64,000 nucleotides of DNA from Shewanella holmiensis (GTDB taxonomy: Bacteria > Pseudomonadota > Gammaproteobacteria > Enterobacterales > Shewanellaceae). The stretch spans positions 248,001-312,000 of the forward strand of contig NZ_JAMTCD010000001.1 of NCBI RefSeq assembly GCF_025370255.1, given 5' to 3'. The notes beneath the pieces are model-generated. The model saw only the letters and a list, made by a program, of their open reading frames with translations. It ran no database searches and was not told the DNA's origin. This document shows, piece after piece, positions 38,275 to 46,296 of the stretch. The first letter of the stretch is position 1. Each line of letters begins with the position of its first letter. The position numbers and the translations under genes are program-made.

Positions 38275-38943
38275 ATGATACTGCTCGTAGGCGGTGAAAA
38301 AGGCGGCAGCGGAAAAAGTTGCTTAGCGCAAAACCTTGCCGTTTATATTACTCAAAAATTCAATGCTAATGTGTTGATGGTTGATTGTGATCCACAGCGC
38401 ACAACATCAGACTGGATCCAGGCACGAAACAATGACCCAAATCTAGCTCCCATCAACTGTATTCAGCTATATGGCAAAATTCGTAATGATTTACTGAGCC
38501 TAGATGAAAGGTTTGATTACGTCATTGTTGATTGTGGCGGCCAAGACAACCTAGCAATGCGAGCAGCAATGTCGGTTGCCACCTATGTTGTCATTCCATT
38601 AAGACCGAAGCGTCGCGACCTAAAAACATTACCGCATATGGAAGATATGCTCAGTACTTGTAAAATGGTCAATCCCAAAATGGTTGCCACCATTGTGATT
38701 ACGCAGTGCCCTGCTTTACCCTCCCAATTCAAGCGTATTTTAGAAGCTAAAGAAGTCGTTGAATCTTTCAACCTTCGCGCGCTTAACTCTGTTACCTTCA
38801 GTCGTAACATTTATGATGACAGTGAAGAAAGTGGATCTTCGGTTTTAGAAATCGAACCTGATGGCAAAGCCGCTCTTGAAATTAGAGCGATTGCTGATGA
38901 ATTATTCGCAATACCACCAGAAAATAGTTATGAGTTTAACTGA
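38275..38943 (+). CDS. ParA/ParF-like partition ATPase
   Basis: 222 residues. The deviant Walker A is GGEKGGSGKSCLAQN, Walker A' is VDCDPQRTTSDW, and Walker B is YVIVDCGGQD. Its small size without an N-terminal DNA-binding domain matches ParF-type ATPases of plasmids (about 206 residues). Segment VIPLRPKRRDLKTLPHMEDML is typical of that group. AGGGAGAAG precedes ATG. Its end overlaps the next ORF by 14 bases. Expected role: ATP-driven positioning of DNA or of another cargo; the cargo is unknown. Confidence 0.88.
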   Translation: MILLVGGEKGGSGKSCLAQNLAVYITQKFNANVLMVDCDPQRTTSDWIQARNNDPNLAPINCIQLYGKIRNDLLSLDERFDYVIVDCGGQDNLAMRAAMSVATYVVIPLRPKRRDLKTLPHMEDMLSTCKMVNPKMVATIVITQCPALPSQFKRILEAKEVVESFNLRALNSVTFSRNIYDDSEESGSSVLEIEPDGKAALEIRAIADELFAIPPENSYEFN

Positions 38944-39271
38944 CCTTAAGCGTAAAAAACCAAAGCTGCATAAAAAATCAGTTTCGGTTGATGACTTTAT
39001 TGAAGATGCCAATAACTATGCTTTTGGCAAAAAAACTGTGGTGGGTGATGACTCCCCTGCGCAACAATCAACTCAGGCCTTTTTGAAAGGGCTCGATAAA
39101 AAAAGCGTCAAAATATATCGTCATGCGACTTTTACCCTTACGGAAAAAAGTATCAGTCAATTAGATGAGTTATCCAAAAATGCTGGAATGGCTAAATCCA
39201 AATTATTACGGATATTAATTGATGACTTTTACCACTTATCCGCCAGCAATCAACAAAAGCGCTTAAAGTAG
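38930..39271 (+). CDS. Ribbon-helix-helix protein, ParG-like partner
   Basis: 113 residues from MSLTDLKRKKPK, starting inside the parA gene. The N-terminal half is flexible and basic. The C-terminal part (VKIYRHATFTLTEKSISQLDELSKNAG followed by KSKLLRILIDDFYHL) has the strand-helix-helix pattern of RHH proteins. ParG of the ParF system has the same layout, a mobile tail plus an RHH dimer. The pair with ParF-like ATPase suggests a DNA-binding adaptor and autorepressor. Basis: pattern and context, not a named family match. Confidence 0.68.
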   Translation: MSLTDLKRKKPKLHKKSVSVDDFIEDANNYAFGKKTVVGDDSPAQQSTQAFLKGLDKKSVKIYRHATFTLTEKSISQLDELSKNAGMAKSKLLRILIDDFYHLSASNQQKRLK

Positions 39272-39348
39272 TAATACACGCTCACTTTACCCCACCTTTT
39301 TAGGTATAATTACAACAGACTATTATTTCATACGGCTACACAATTATT

Positions 39349-39726
39349 ATGACCCAGCAAAACAATCCACTTCATGGCATTAAATTGGAAACTATTATTA
39401 CCTATTTAGTGGATAAATATGGCTGGGAAGATTTAGCCCTAAGAATTAATATCCGGTGTTTTAAAGACAACCCAAGTATTAAATCAAGCCTAACGTTTTT
39501 ACGCAAAACACAATGGGCCAGAGACAAAGTCGAATACTTATATTTAAAGAGCAATAAACTGCCTTTACCAATCAGGCCAGACCGTGATGAGCAGGCAAAA
39601 AAATCGAGAACACAATCTTCGACTGCAACAAAAAAGCGCCCCCTCACTACAAGCATGAAGGCTATTGATGCAAACACATCATCAGACACAAGTCCTATCA
39701 ATTCGCAGATATGGGGAAAAAGTTAA
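39349..39726 (+). CDS. VF530 family DNA-binding protein with C-terminal extension
   Basis: 125 residues. Residues 1-75 ([33 protein letters not shown] and [19 protein letters not shown]) fit VF530 (DUF2132), small proteins normally of about 75 residues. The last 50 residues are Ser/Thr/Lys-rich and likely disordered. Function not known. Confidence 0.82.
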   Translation: MTQQNNPLHGIKLETIITYLVDKYGWEDLALRINIRCFKDNPSIKSSLTFLRKTQWARDKVEYLYLKSNKLPLPIRPDRDEQAKKSRTQSSTATKKRPLTTSMKAIDANTSSDTSPINSQIWGKS

Positions 39727-40151
39727 GCCCCATTACCGTGGACTTAGCATGGATGATACGCTAGCTTTCGTTGGGCCAGATACGGCCAATCGGAAGCGTT
39801 AGGATGTTTTTGTATTAGGCGAAAATGGGTGAAGCAGACTGCATATAAAGTGTAATCCGAGATCGAACCCCATCGAAAACATGCACTTTTCAGCATTTTT
39901 AGTCTAGGGCAATGCGGGGGCCAAAGGACTTCTTTTGCAGAAAAACGTGTGTTTTGCCACTTTGGTCTGATGTGAGTGAAGCGCCAGGATGTTAATTTGA
40001 TTAAAAGGCTAGCAAGTTTTGACACCGAAATGTGCTCGCCCTAATCCGTTTATCCGAAAAAGTGCCAAACTTTACTATAAACAGACATTAAGATTAATTC
40101 ACTGAGCAAAAATAAATTGTTTAGTAGAAACTCTGTTTATAAAGGAACCCA
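39727..40151. other. Spacer with an unsupported minus-strand frame
   Basis: 425 bases between the VF530 and beta-barrel genes. A minus-strand frame of 93 codons (39744-40025) has no evident Shine-Dalgarno and an unusual composition (many Trp, Cys, His, Pro). The base composition is less AT-rich than other spacers, so it may be a relic of transferred DNA or an unrecognised repeat. No terminal repeats were seen. Confidence 0.4.
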
Positions 40152-41042
40152 TTACAACGGAAATTCGAAAATAAGTCGCCAAACTTGTAAGCCACCTCCT
40201 GCCTGGTAACTTAACCCCAAACGATCAAATTTCAATCCATCCCAACCAAAAACATCATAACCTATAGGTCTAGAAAACTTAAACGTTGCCCCTACTTCAT
40301 AAGAGTGGCTTGTCAGCACATCTTTTCCCGTCGGATTAACGAATTTTATTTTATCAAAATACCAATGTGCTCCAACAAATAATCTGGGCTCGACTTCTTT
40401 ATCTTGCCATTGCCACTTAGTGCCCAAGCCAAAGTCGAATCCACTTTTCAAAACTGAATAACTCTCAGCACGATTATTCAGGCTACTACGATAACCTGCA
40501 TAGTAGATTCTATTAACCCAAATTGGGCTATAGGTTTGATTATCAATTTTATAAATCGAAGATACACCTGTAGAAAAAATACCCACATTACTTTCGTTCG
40601 AAAAATTATAGCCGTAACCTAAATCTATGTAGCTTTCTATGGTCAGCTTTTCATCAACAAACCAATGATATTCTATCCCTGGAGTGATAGTCATAGTACC
40701 GACATTGTCGGGTAAATCACCACCAGGTAAATCATTAAATGTGTAGTCAAAAAAACCTAATGAGACCGGCAGGCGTAATTTCACTAAATGATCATCGGCT
40801 TCATCAAGCGTAAATGCTAATGGCACATTCACCACAGCGGCACTTTGACCAGATGTGCGATAGATGCCGCTGCCAAGATAATTGGCAAAGGCATAGTGAG
40901 AAGCATCAGGCGCGAGTTTACTCACTTCAGAAAAGGCAGGTAAGCTGCAGCAAAAAGCCATAGCAAAGGCTATGGCTTTAGGTAAGGCCACTTGAAAATG
41001 TCGAGCTATGGCGTTTATAAAAACGTTAGCTTTGCTCGTCAT
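40152..41042 (-). CDS. Outer-membrane beta-barrel protein, solitary autotransporter-barrel type
   Basis: 296 residues. A signal peptide with hydrophobic core ([16 protein letters not shown]) is followed by alternating beta strands rich in Tyr, Phe and Gly, for example [14 protein letters not shown] and [15 protein letters not shown], ending in WRLIFEFPL. The pattern recalls the solitary autotransporter beta-barrel family (Omp_AT). It overlaps the end of ribA by 17 bases, so it is translated from the ribA transcript, an odd pairing. Ligand and role unknown. Confidence 0.7.
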   Translation of the reverse strand: MTSKANVFINAIARHFQVALPKAIAFAMAFCCSLPAFSEVSKLAPDASHYAFANYLGSGIYRTSGQSAAVVNVPLAFTLDEADDHLVKLRLPVSLGFFDYTFNDLPGGDLPDNVGTMTITPGIEYHWFVDEKLTIESYIDLGYGYNFSNESNVGIFSTGVSSIYKIDNQTYSPIWVNRIYYAGYRSSLNNRAESYSVLKSGFDFGLGTKWQWQDKEVEPRLFVGAHWYFDKIKFVNPTGKDVLTSHSYEVGATFKFSRPIGYDVFGWDGLKFDRLGLSYQAGGGLQVWRLIFEFPL

Positions 41043-41640
41043 TAAAATGGTACTCAGACATCATATGGCCAAGCTCTGTTGACTTGGTTTTCAAGTAAGC
41101 TTCATTGTAACGATTTTTACCCACTTGCAATGGAACTCTATCAACAACCTCAATTCCCTCTTGTTGCATGGCTTTCACTTTTCGAGGGTTATTGGTCATC
41201 AAACGAACACGAGTGACGTTAATTTGTTCGAGCATGGGCTTAATCATATCGTATTGGCGCATATCAGCTTTAAAACCTAAGCGTTCGTTAGCCTCAACCG
41301 TATTAGCACCAGCATCTTGCAACTCATAAGCTCGAATTTTATTGAGTAATCCAATACCACGACCTTCTTGACGTAAGTATAAGATAAACCCTTGCCCTAA
41401 TTCGGCAATATTTTGCATGGCCGTCTGCAATTGAAAACCACAATCACAGCGTAAACTGAATAAAGCATCACCGGTTAAACATTCTGAGTGGATACGACCT
41501 AAAATAGCATCGTCTGCATTTAATTCGCCAAACGTTAATGCTACATGCTCTTTGCCGGTTTCTGTATCTTCAAAACCGTGCATAGCAAAAACACCCCAAG
41601 GGGTAGGTAATTGAGAAGTGGCGATATATTTTATCGACAT
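41026..41640 (-). CDS. ribA: GTP cyclohydrolase II
   Basis: 204 residues. The zinc Cys set is in [19 protein letters not shown], and [20 protein letters not shown] carries the catalytic region. First committed step of riboflavin synthesis. No FMN riboswitch was seen in the 130 bases upstream. The stop overlaps the beta-barrel gene. Confidence 0.96.
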   Translation of the reverse strand: MSIKYIATSQLPTPWGVFAMHGFEDTETGKEHVALTFGELNADDAILGRIHSECLTGDALFSLRCDCGFQLQTAMQNIAELGQGFILYLRQEGRGIGLLNKIRAYELQDAGANTVEANERLGFKADMRQYDMIKPMLEQINVTRVRLMTNNPRKVKAMQQEGIEVVDRVPLQVGKNRYNEAYLKTKSTELGHMMSEYHFNDEQS

Positions 41641-41728
41641 GAAATAGACCTTACGACAATACTCATTCCCTGAGCTCTATAATATGAGACCGTATTTCCA
41701 GAGACTAAATTGCCTTAGAATGGTCGTC

Positions 41729-41746
41729 GGTTACTCGAAAGTAACC
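41729..41746 (-). other. Stable hairpin with UUCG loop between yibL and ribA
   Basis: GGTTACT and AGTAACC pair exactly around CGAA, which reads UUCG on the minus strand. There is no T run. It may be a processing or stability element between the two genes; function not shown. Confidence 0.45.
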
Positions 41747-41772
41747 AACTACACTAAAAATTTGAATTGGTA

Positions 41773-42129
41773 TTAAAACTTACTCGGAGCAAAACCCGTT
41801 ACAGTTTGAATACCCATTTCGCGACCTAATGCGGTCATTGGGTGCACAACAACTAATCCTTTAACTGACTTTTTCAACTTACCCATATCAGCCTGTTCGG
41901 CTTTAGTGAGTTCACGCTTGAAAGGTAAGTTTTTAACTTCCCCACCCGCTTTATTTAGCTCACGAGTTTGTTGACCTTTAACGTTAGCAATACGTTTAGT
42001 CATTGCGGTGATTTCTTTTTTGAACTGCAGAATGACAACTGCGTCGCCACGCTGCTCAGCCGCCGCTAATTTGCGACGAAATTTATCAAGCTTATCATTC
42101 AGTGTTTGCAGTTCTTGCTTTAAATTCAT
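41773..42129 (-). CDS. yibL: YibL family ribosome-associated protein (DUF2810)
   Basis: 118 residues. An N-terminal charged coiled coil (LKQELQTLNDKLDKFRRKLAAAEQRGD) and the C-terminus LVVVHPMTALGREMGI match YibL. The E. coli homologue co-fractionates with ribosomes; its precise role is not known. Confidence 0.88.
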   Translation of the reverse strand: MNLKQELQTLNDKLDKFRRKLAAAEQRGDAVVILQFKKEITAMTKRIANVKGQQTRELNKAGGEVKNLPFKRELTKAEQADMGKLKKSVKGLVVVHPMTALGREMGIQTVTGFAPSKF

Positions 42130-42363
42130 TACTTTACCTTTAAACTAATCAGACAATTGCCATGCGGATTAAATAGACACTATTCAATATGAAACCAGAT
42201 CGCAATTTAAGGTGGGAATTATATACCCAAAGTGAGCTAATTTGCGAACATCAATCAAAGGTTTGTGCATAATAGCAATAGAATAAATACCACTTCAGCA
42301 GGTATTGAGGTTGCCTTTAGCGATATGCTGATTTTATTCCACTATAAATAAGCGCCCCCCAAC

Positions 42364-43608
42364 ATGCCGCAATCTCTTTTTAGCGAGTTTCAGGTCAGTC
42401 CTAACACGAAAATTAAAAATCGATTTGTAAAAGCGGCAATGGAAGAGAACCTCGCTAATGCCCAACAGTTACCCGACGAAAAGCTCTTCAAACTTTACCA
42501 ACAGTGGGCTGATGGTGGTGTGGGTCTTATCATTACAGGTAATGTGATGATTGATAAATGGGCGATGACCGGACCCGGTGGTGTCGCACTAGAACAAACC
42601 ACCCCGTTAGCGCCTTTTAAAAAATGGGCAAAAATAGCCAAAAGTAACAACACTAAAGTTTGGATGCAGCTAAATCATCCAGGGCGACAAGTGTTCAAAG
42701 CAATGGGAGGTAAAAATCTTGCACCTTCAGCTATTGCGCTCAACCTTGGTAAGCACTCAAATTTATTTTCTATCCCAAAAGCGATGATTGATGAGGAAAT
42801 CGAAGACATCATTTATCGCTTCGGACAAAGTGCTTTTAAAGCTAAACAAGCAGGATTTGATGGTGTCGAAATCCATGCCGCCCATGGGTATTTATTGGCG
42901 CAATTTCTGTCACCTTTAACTAACCAACGCAATGACCAATGGGGAGGAAGTTTAGCCAATCGTTCACGATTATTAATAGCAGTCATTAAACAAGTCAGAA
43001 AAACCTGCGGCGATGATTTTGATGTAGCAGTCAAACTCAATTCAGCCGATTTTCAACGTGGCGGCTTCGATATAGATGATGCTGAGCAAGTGATTAATTG
43101 GTTAGCCGAGCATAATGTTAATTTGGTCGAATTATCAGGTGGAAGTTATGAAGCTCCTGCGATGCAAGGCCGTAGTGCAGATGAACGCTCTCTCGCTCGT
43201 GAAGCCTACTTTTTAAGTTTTACTGAAAAATTAGTCCAGCGCTCGCCTATACCTTTAATGTTAACTGGCGGCATTCAAAAATTTGGCATTGCTCAAAAAG
43301 TCATTAATACGGGGTTTAGTTTATGTGGCTTAGCTACAACGCTAGCATACAAACCAGATATCATTAATGTGTGGTATAAGACACCAGAATTTAGGCTTAA
43401 CATTCCGGCGATTAATTGGTCAAACAAAACCTTAGCAGCACTGGCGACGATGGCCATTATCAAAAGGCAACTAAGACGCATGAGTCAAGGGCAAAAGCCT
43501 AAACTAACCGACTCACCATTTTTGAGTTTACTCATCGAGCAAATAAAAAACCGCCGCAGAACCAAAGTCTATCGTCGTCAGTTAACGGAAAAGAGTGAAT
43601 GTCGTTAA
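42364..43608 (+). CDS. NADH:flavin oxidoreductase / Old Yellow Enzyme family
   Basis: 414 residues. The FMN barrel shows KNRFVKAAMEENLAN, VWMQLNHPGRQ, HAAHGYLLAQFLSPLTNQRNDQWGGS (catalytic Tyr) and MLTGGIQKF. The last 80 residues (IKRQLRRMSQGQKPKL through RRRTKVYRRQ) are a basic extension. Enzymes of this type reduce activated double bonds; the substrate cannot be assigned. Monocistronic. Confidence 0.9.
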   Translation: MPQSLFSEFQVSPNTKIKNRFVKAAMEENLANAQQLPDEKLFKLYQQWADGGVGLIITGNVMIDKWAMTGPGGVALEQTTPLAPFKKWAKIAKSNNTKVWMQLNHPGRQVFKAMGGKNLAPSAIALNLGKHSNLFSIPKAMIDEEIEDIIYRFGQSAFKAKQAGFDGVEIHAAHGYLLAQFLSPLTNQRNDQWGGSLANRSRLLIAVIKQVRKTCGDDFDVAVKLNSADFQRGGFDIDDAEQVINWLAEHNVNLVELSGGSYEAPAMQGRSADERSLAREAYFLSFTEKLVQRSPIPLMLTGGIQKFGIAQKVINTGFSLCGLATTLAYKPDIINVWYKTPEFRLNIPAINWSNKTLAALATMAIIKRQLRRMSQGQKPKLTDSPFLSLLIEQIKNRRRTKVYRRQLTEKSECR

Positions 43609-43787
43609 TGCGAGATAACAAGCATCCGCAACTTGCAAGCCATTGGATGCAAAACGAGTGATTAGCTTTATCGTGTTTGAAATAGCCATTGGACTGATTT
43701 ATGAAGATAACACTAAAAACGATAGTGTGTGTAATATACTAATATTATGAGTATTAAATAATATTTAAATGAATAATGGAGCCAATA

Positions 43788-45596
43788 TTGTCAATAACTA
43801 GACTCTTTAATTTACATCAATGGGATGCTGAAGATTTTGGAAAAGTGATATTCGTTTTCATTATCAGTTTATCAACCTACCTTCTTTTGTCTTTACCACA
43901 GGTTATCGAGGCTAAAATAGCTTATGCCGTGAGTTTAGCTTTTGCCGTTGCGGCATTTCTAGTAAGTCATAGCCGTATTAAGAATAGTTTGAGTAGCCTA
44001 TCTTTTGTACTGTTACTTTTTATCGGCTTGTACTACCCACTTGATTTAGAAGAAATTGAAGAGTTATATATCCTTCTGCCATTTATCTATTTAACCGTTC
44101 ACCCAGGCAGTTTTTACCCGATTACTATTAGCTTATTGCTTACATCTGCCTATTTCCCCTCGATTGATGCCCATGAATTAAGTGATGTTATCGAAGACAT
44201 TATCGAATTAGTGGTGATAACAAGTTTTGCCACCGTTATGGTGTATTTTCAGCAAAAATCACTACAACAAATGCATCATTTTCGTTTTGAAAGTTACACT
44301 GATTACTTAACCAGGTTACCAAACCGCAAAAAATTCATGGAGCACATGTCAGAGTTAAAGACTCAAGCGACATTAGATGAGGCGCAACACCACTTTGCAT
44401 TATTAATTGTCGACTTAGATGGCTTCAAAAAGATTAATGATCAACTAGGGCATATTTACGGCGACCAAGTATTACGTATGGTGGCTGATCGCTTAGCGAA
44501 ATTGGTTAGCCGTCATTGTTATGCTTATCGAATTGGTGGTGATGAGTTCGCCTTTATATTAGATGAGCCGCCTGAATTATTGCAATCAAAGGCAGAAGCG
44601 CTTGCACAAAAAGTGTTAACTCTTTGCCAGCAACCTTACACGTTATTGAATAAACACTACACTGTCACAGCCAGCATTGGTATTGCTGCTTACCCAATCG
44701 ATGCCAGTGAGATAGAAATATTATGCAGCAATGCGGATATGGCGATGTATCGCGCAAAGTATGCAGGCAAAAACAGCTTTTCATTTTATGATAATCAACT
44801 AATGGAAGAACTGGTTAAACGACACGAGTTAGAAAATGATTTAAAGCAAGCTATTAGCAATAATGAACTGTTTCTGCTTTATCAACCTAAAGTCTGTTTA
44901 GCCACAGGGAAATTTAATTCTGCTGAAGCTTTAATTCGCTGGCGCCATCCTAAATATGGCTTAATCAACCCTGCTGAGTTTATTAATATCGCAGAAGAAA
45001 GTAACAGTATTATTGAAATTGGATTATGGGTGATGTCAACGGCCTGCCACCAATTGATGCTGTGGCGAGAACAATATGATTTTCGTTGTATTGCAGTGAA
45101 TGTTTCCTCGGTACAGCTACAACAAACCAGTTTTAGTCATGATGTATTATCAATATTAACTGACCTTAAGTGCCCTGCTGAATGCCTTGAAATTGAACAA
45201 ACTGAAAGCTGGATAATGGATAATCCAGCACTTAATATCGCCGTGTTATCAAAACTCAAAAAGATTGGCGTTCGTTTATCACTTGATGATTTTGGCACCG
45301 CTTATTCATCTTTGAGCCAAATTGGGCGTTTGCCTCTGGATATTTTAAAAATTGATAAAAGCTTTATCGATCATTGTGTCGAAAAACAAAATGACCATAT
45401 GATCGTAAGAACCATTATTCAATTGGGTCATAATCTAGGAATGAAGATAGTGGCAGAAGGCGTTGAAACAGATGCGCAACGCCAGTTATTACAGCAAGAA
45501 GGCTGTGATGAATATCAAGGCTATTTATTTGCGAAACCGCTGTCGGCTGAAGAGTTTGAAAACAAACTTATACAGCAACTAGCAACTAGCAACTAG
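43788..45596 (+). CDS. Membrane-bound GGDEF-EAL protein
   Basis: 602 residues from a TTG (MSITRLFN) that has GGAG seven bases upstream; the ATG at 43776 overlaps that Shine-Dalgarno and is less likely. Five or so N-terminal membrane helices (about 20-165), a GGDEF domain with intact YRIGGDEFAF, and an EAL domain with intact AEALIRW, NVSSVQL, EQTES and LDDFGTAYSS. Both c-di-GMP synthesis and breakdown motifs are conserved; which activity prevails is unknown. The stop codon lies in a 7-bp tandem repeat. Confidence 0.92.
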   Translation: MSITRLFNLHQWDAEDFGKVIFVFIISLSTYLLLSLPQVIEAKIAYAVSLAFAVAAFLVSHSRIKNSLSSLSFVLLLFIGLYYPLDLEEIEELYILLPFIYLTVHPGSFYPITISLLLTSAYFPSIDAHELSDVIEDIIELVVITSFATVMVYFQQKSLQQMHHFRFESYTDYLTRLPNRKKFMEHMSELKTQATLDEAQHHFALLIVDLDGFKKINDQLGHIYGDQVLRMVADRLAKLVSRHCYAYRIGGDEFAFILDEPPELLQSKAEALAQKVLTLCQQPYTLLNKHYTVTASIGIAAYPIDASEIEILCSNADMAMYRAKYAGKNSFSFYDNQLMEELVKRHELENDLKQAISNNELFLLYQPKVCLATGKFNSAEALIRWRHPKYGLINPAEFINIAEESNSIIEIGLWVMSTACHQLMLWREQYDFRCIAVNVSSVQLQQTSFSHDVLSILTDLKCPAECLEIEQTESWIMDNPALNIAVLSKLKKIGVRLSLDDFGTAYSSLSQIGRLPLDILKIDKSFIDHCVEKQNDHMIVRTIIQLGHNLGMKIVAEGVETDAQRQLLQQEGCDEYQGYLFAKPLSAEEFENKLIQQLATSN

Positions 45597-45609
45597 CAAC
45601 TAGCAACTA
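45574..45609. repeat. Heptanucleotide tandem repeat at the GGDEF-EAL stop
   Basis: Five copies of AGCAACT in a row run over the end of the gene. Because the unit is 7 bp, the frame reads through three units as Ala-Thr-Ser-Asn and meets TAG. As long as three units remain, changes in copy number would leave the protein end unchanged. Confidence 0.93.
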
Positions 45610-45822
45610 GCAATAGTATTTTGCACCAGGGCTACCGCATGAGTGATTGTATTCTATACAACTCGTGAAAGTTTATTAAACGAAACGCCGTGAAATCACC
45701 CATGATGGCTTAACACTGCGTCCATGCAGTTGATATTCGATTAATAAACTTCCACTAATTGAGCGAAAAGCATTCGCGATCTCACCCTGTATTTTGCACA
45801 CTCAAAGATAAATGAAATCGCT

Positions 45823-46296
45823 TCAAAGTGACTTGCTTATAGTATGAATAATTTGATTTGCGCTGCCCCGCCACTTCAATGACGGGTCAGCCAAGGCCTG
45901 TTCAAACTTGCCATCAATCAAGACATCAACCAAGGCCACTATCGCAGCTTGTTCTACAGATAACTCGTCCATTTGATAACCTGTCCATAACCAAATGTCT
46001 TTTCCGATACACTCTTTTTTGACTCGATGAATCAATTGCAGCACGGCTGAAACATTGGCAGGATGGAGAGGATCGCCACCACTTAGCGATAAACCTCGGC
46101 GACGAATGCGAGTATCATTTAAATCAGCAATAATCTTGTCTTCTAACTGCTGGGTAAATTGATAACCCGCATCTACACGCCAGGTAGACTGGTTATAACA
46201 GCCCTTGCAAGCATGATTGCAGCCGCTAACGAACAAGGTACATCGTGTGCCCTCGCCGTTAACAACATCAATACTGTGATAAGCGCTATAAAACAT
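45823..46296 (-). CDS. nrdG: Anaerobic ribonucleotide reductase activase
   Basis: 157 residues. The radical-SAM CX3CX2C motif is CNHACKGCYNQ, followed by GGDPLHPANV. It makes the glycyl radical on NrdD. Its start overlaps the nrdD stop by one base. Confidence 0.96.
   Translation of the reverse strand: MFYSAYHSIDVVNGEGTRCTLFVSGCNHACKGCYNQSTWRVDAGYQFTQQLEDKIIADLNDTRIRRRGLSLSGGDPLHPANVSAVLQLIHRVKKECIGKDIWLWTGYQMDELSVEQAAIVALVDVLIDGKFEQALADPSLKWRGSANQIIHTISKSL

Noticed and set aside
41641..41772. Possible FMN riboswitch upstream of ribA
   Set aside because: Only about 130 bases are available and none of the conserved FMN-aptamer blocks are visible; there is only a UUCG hairpin.
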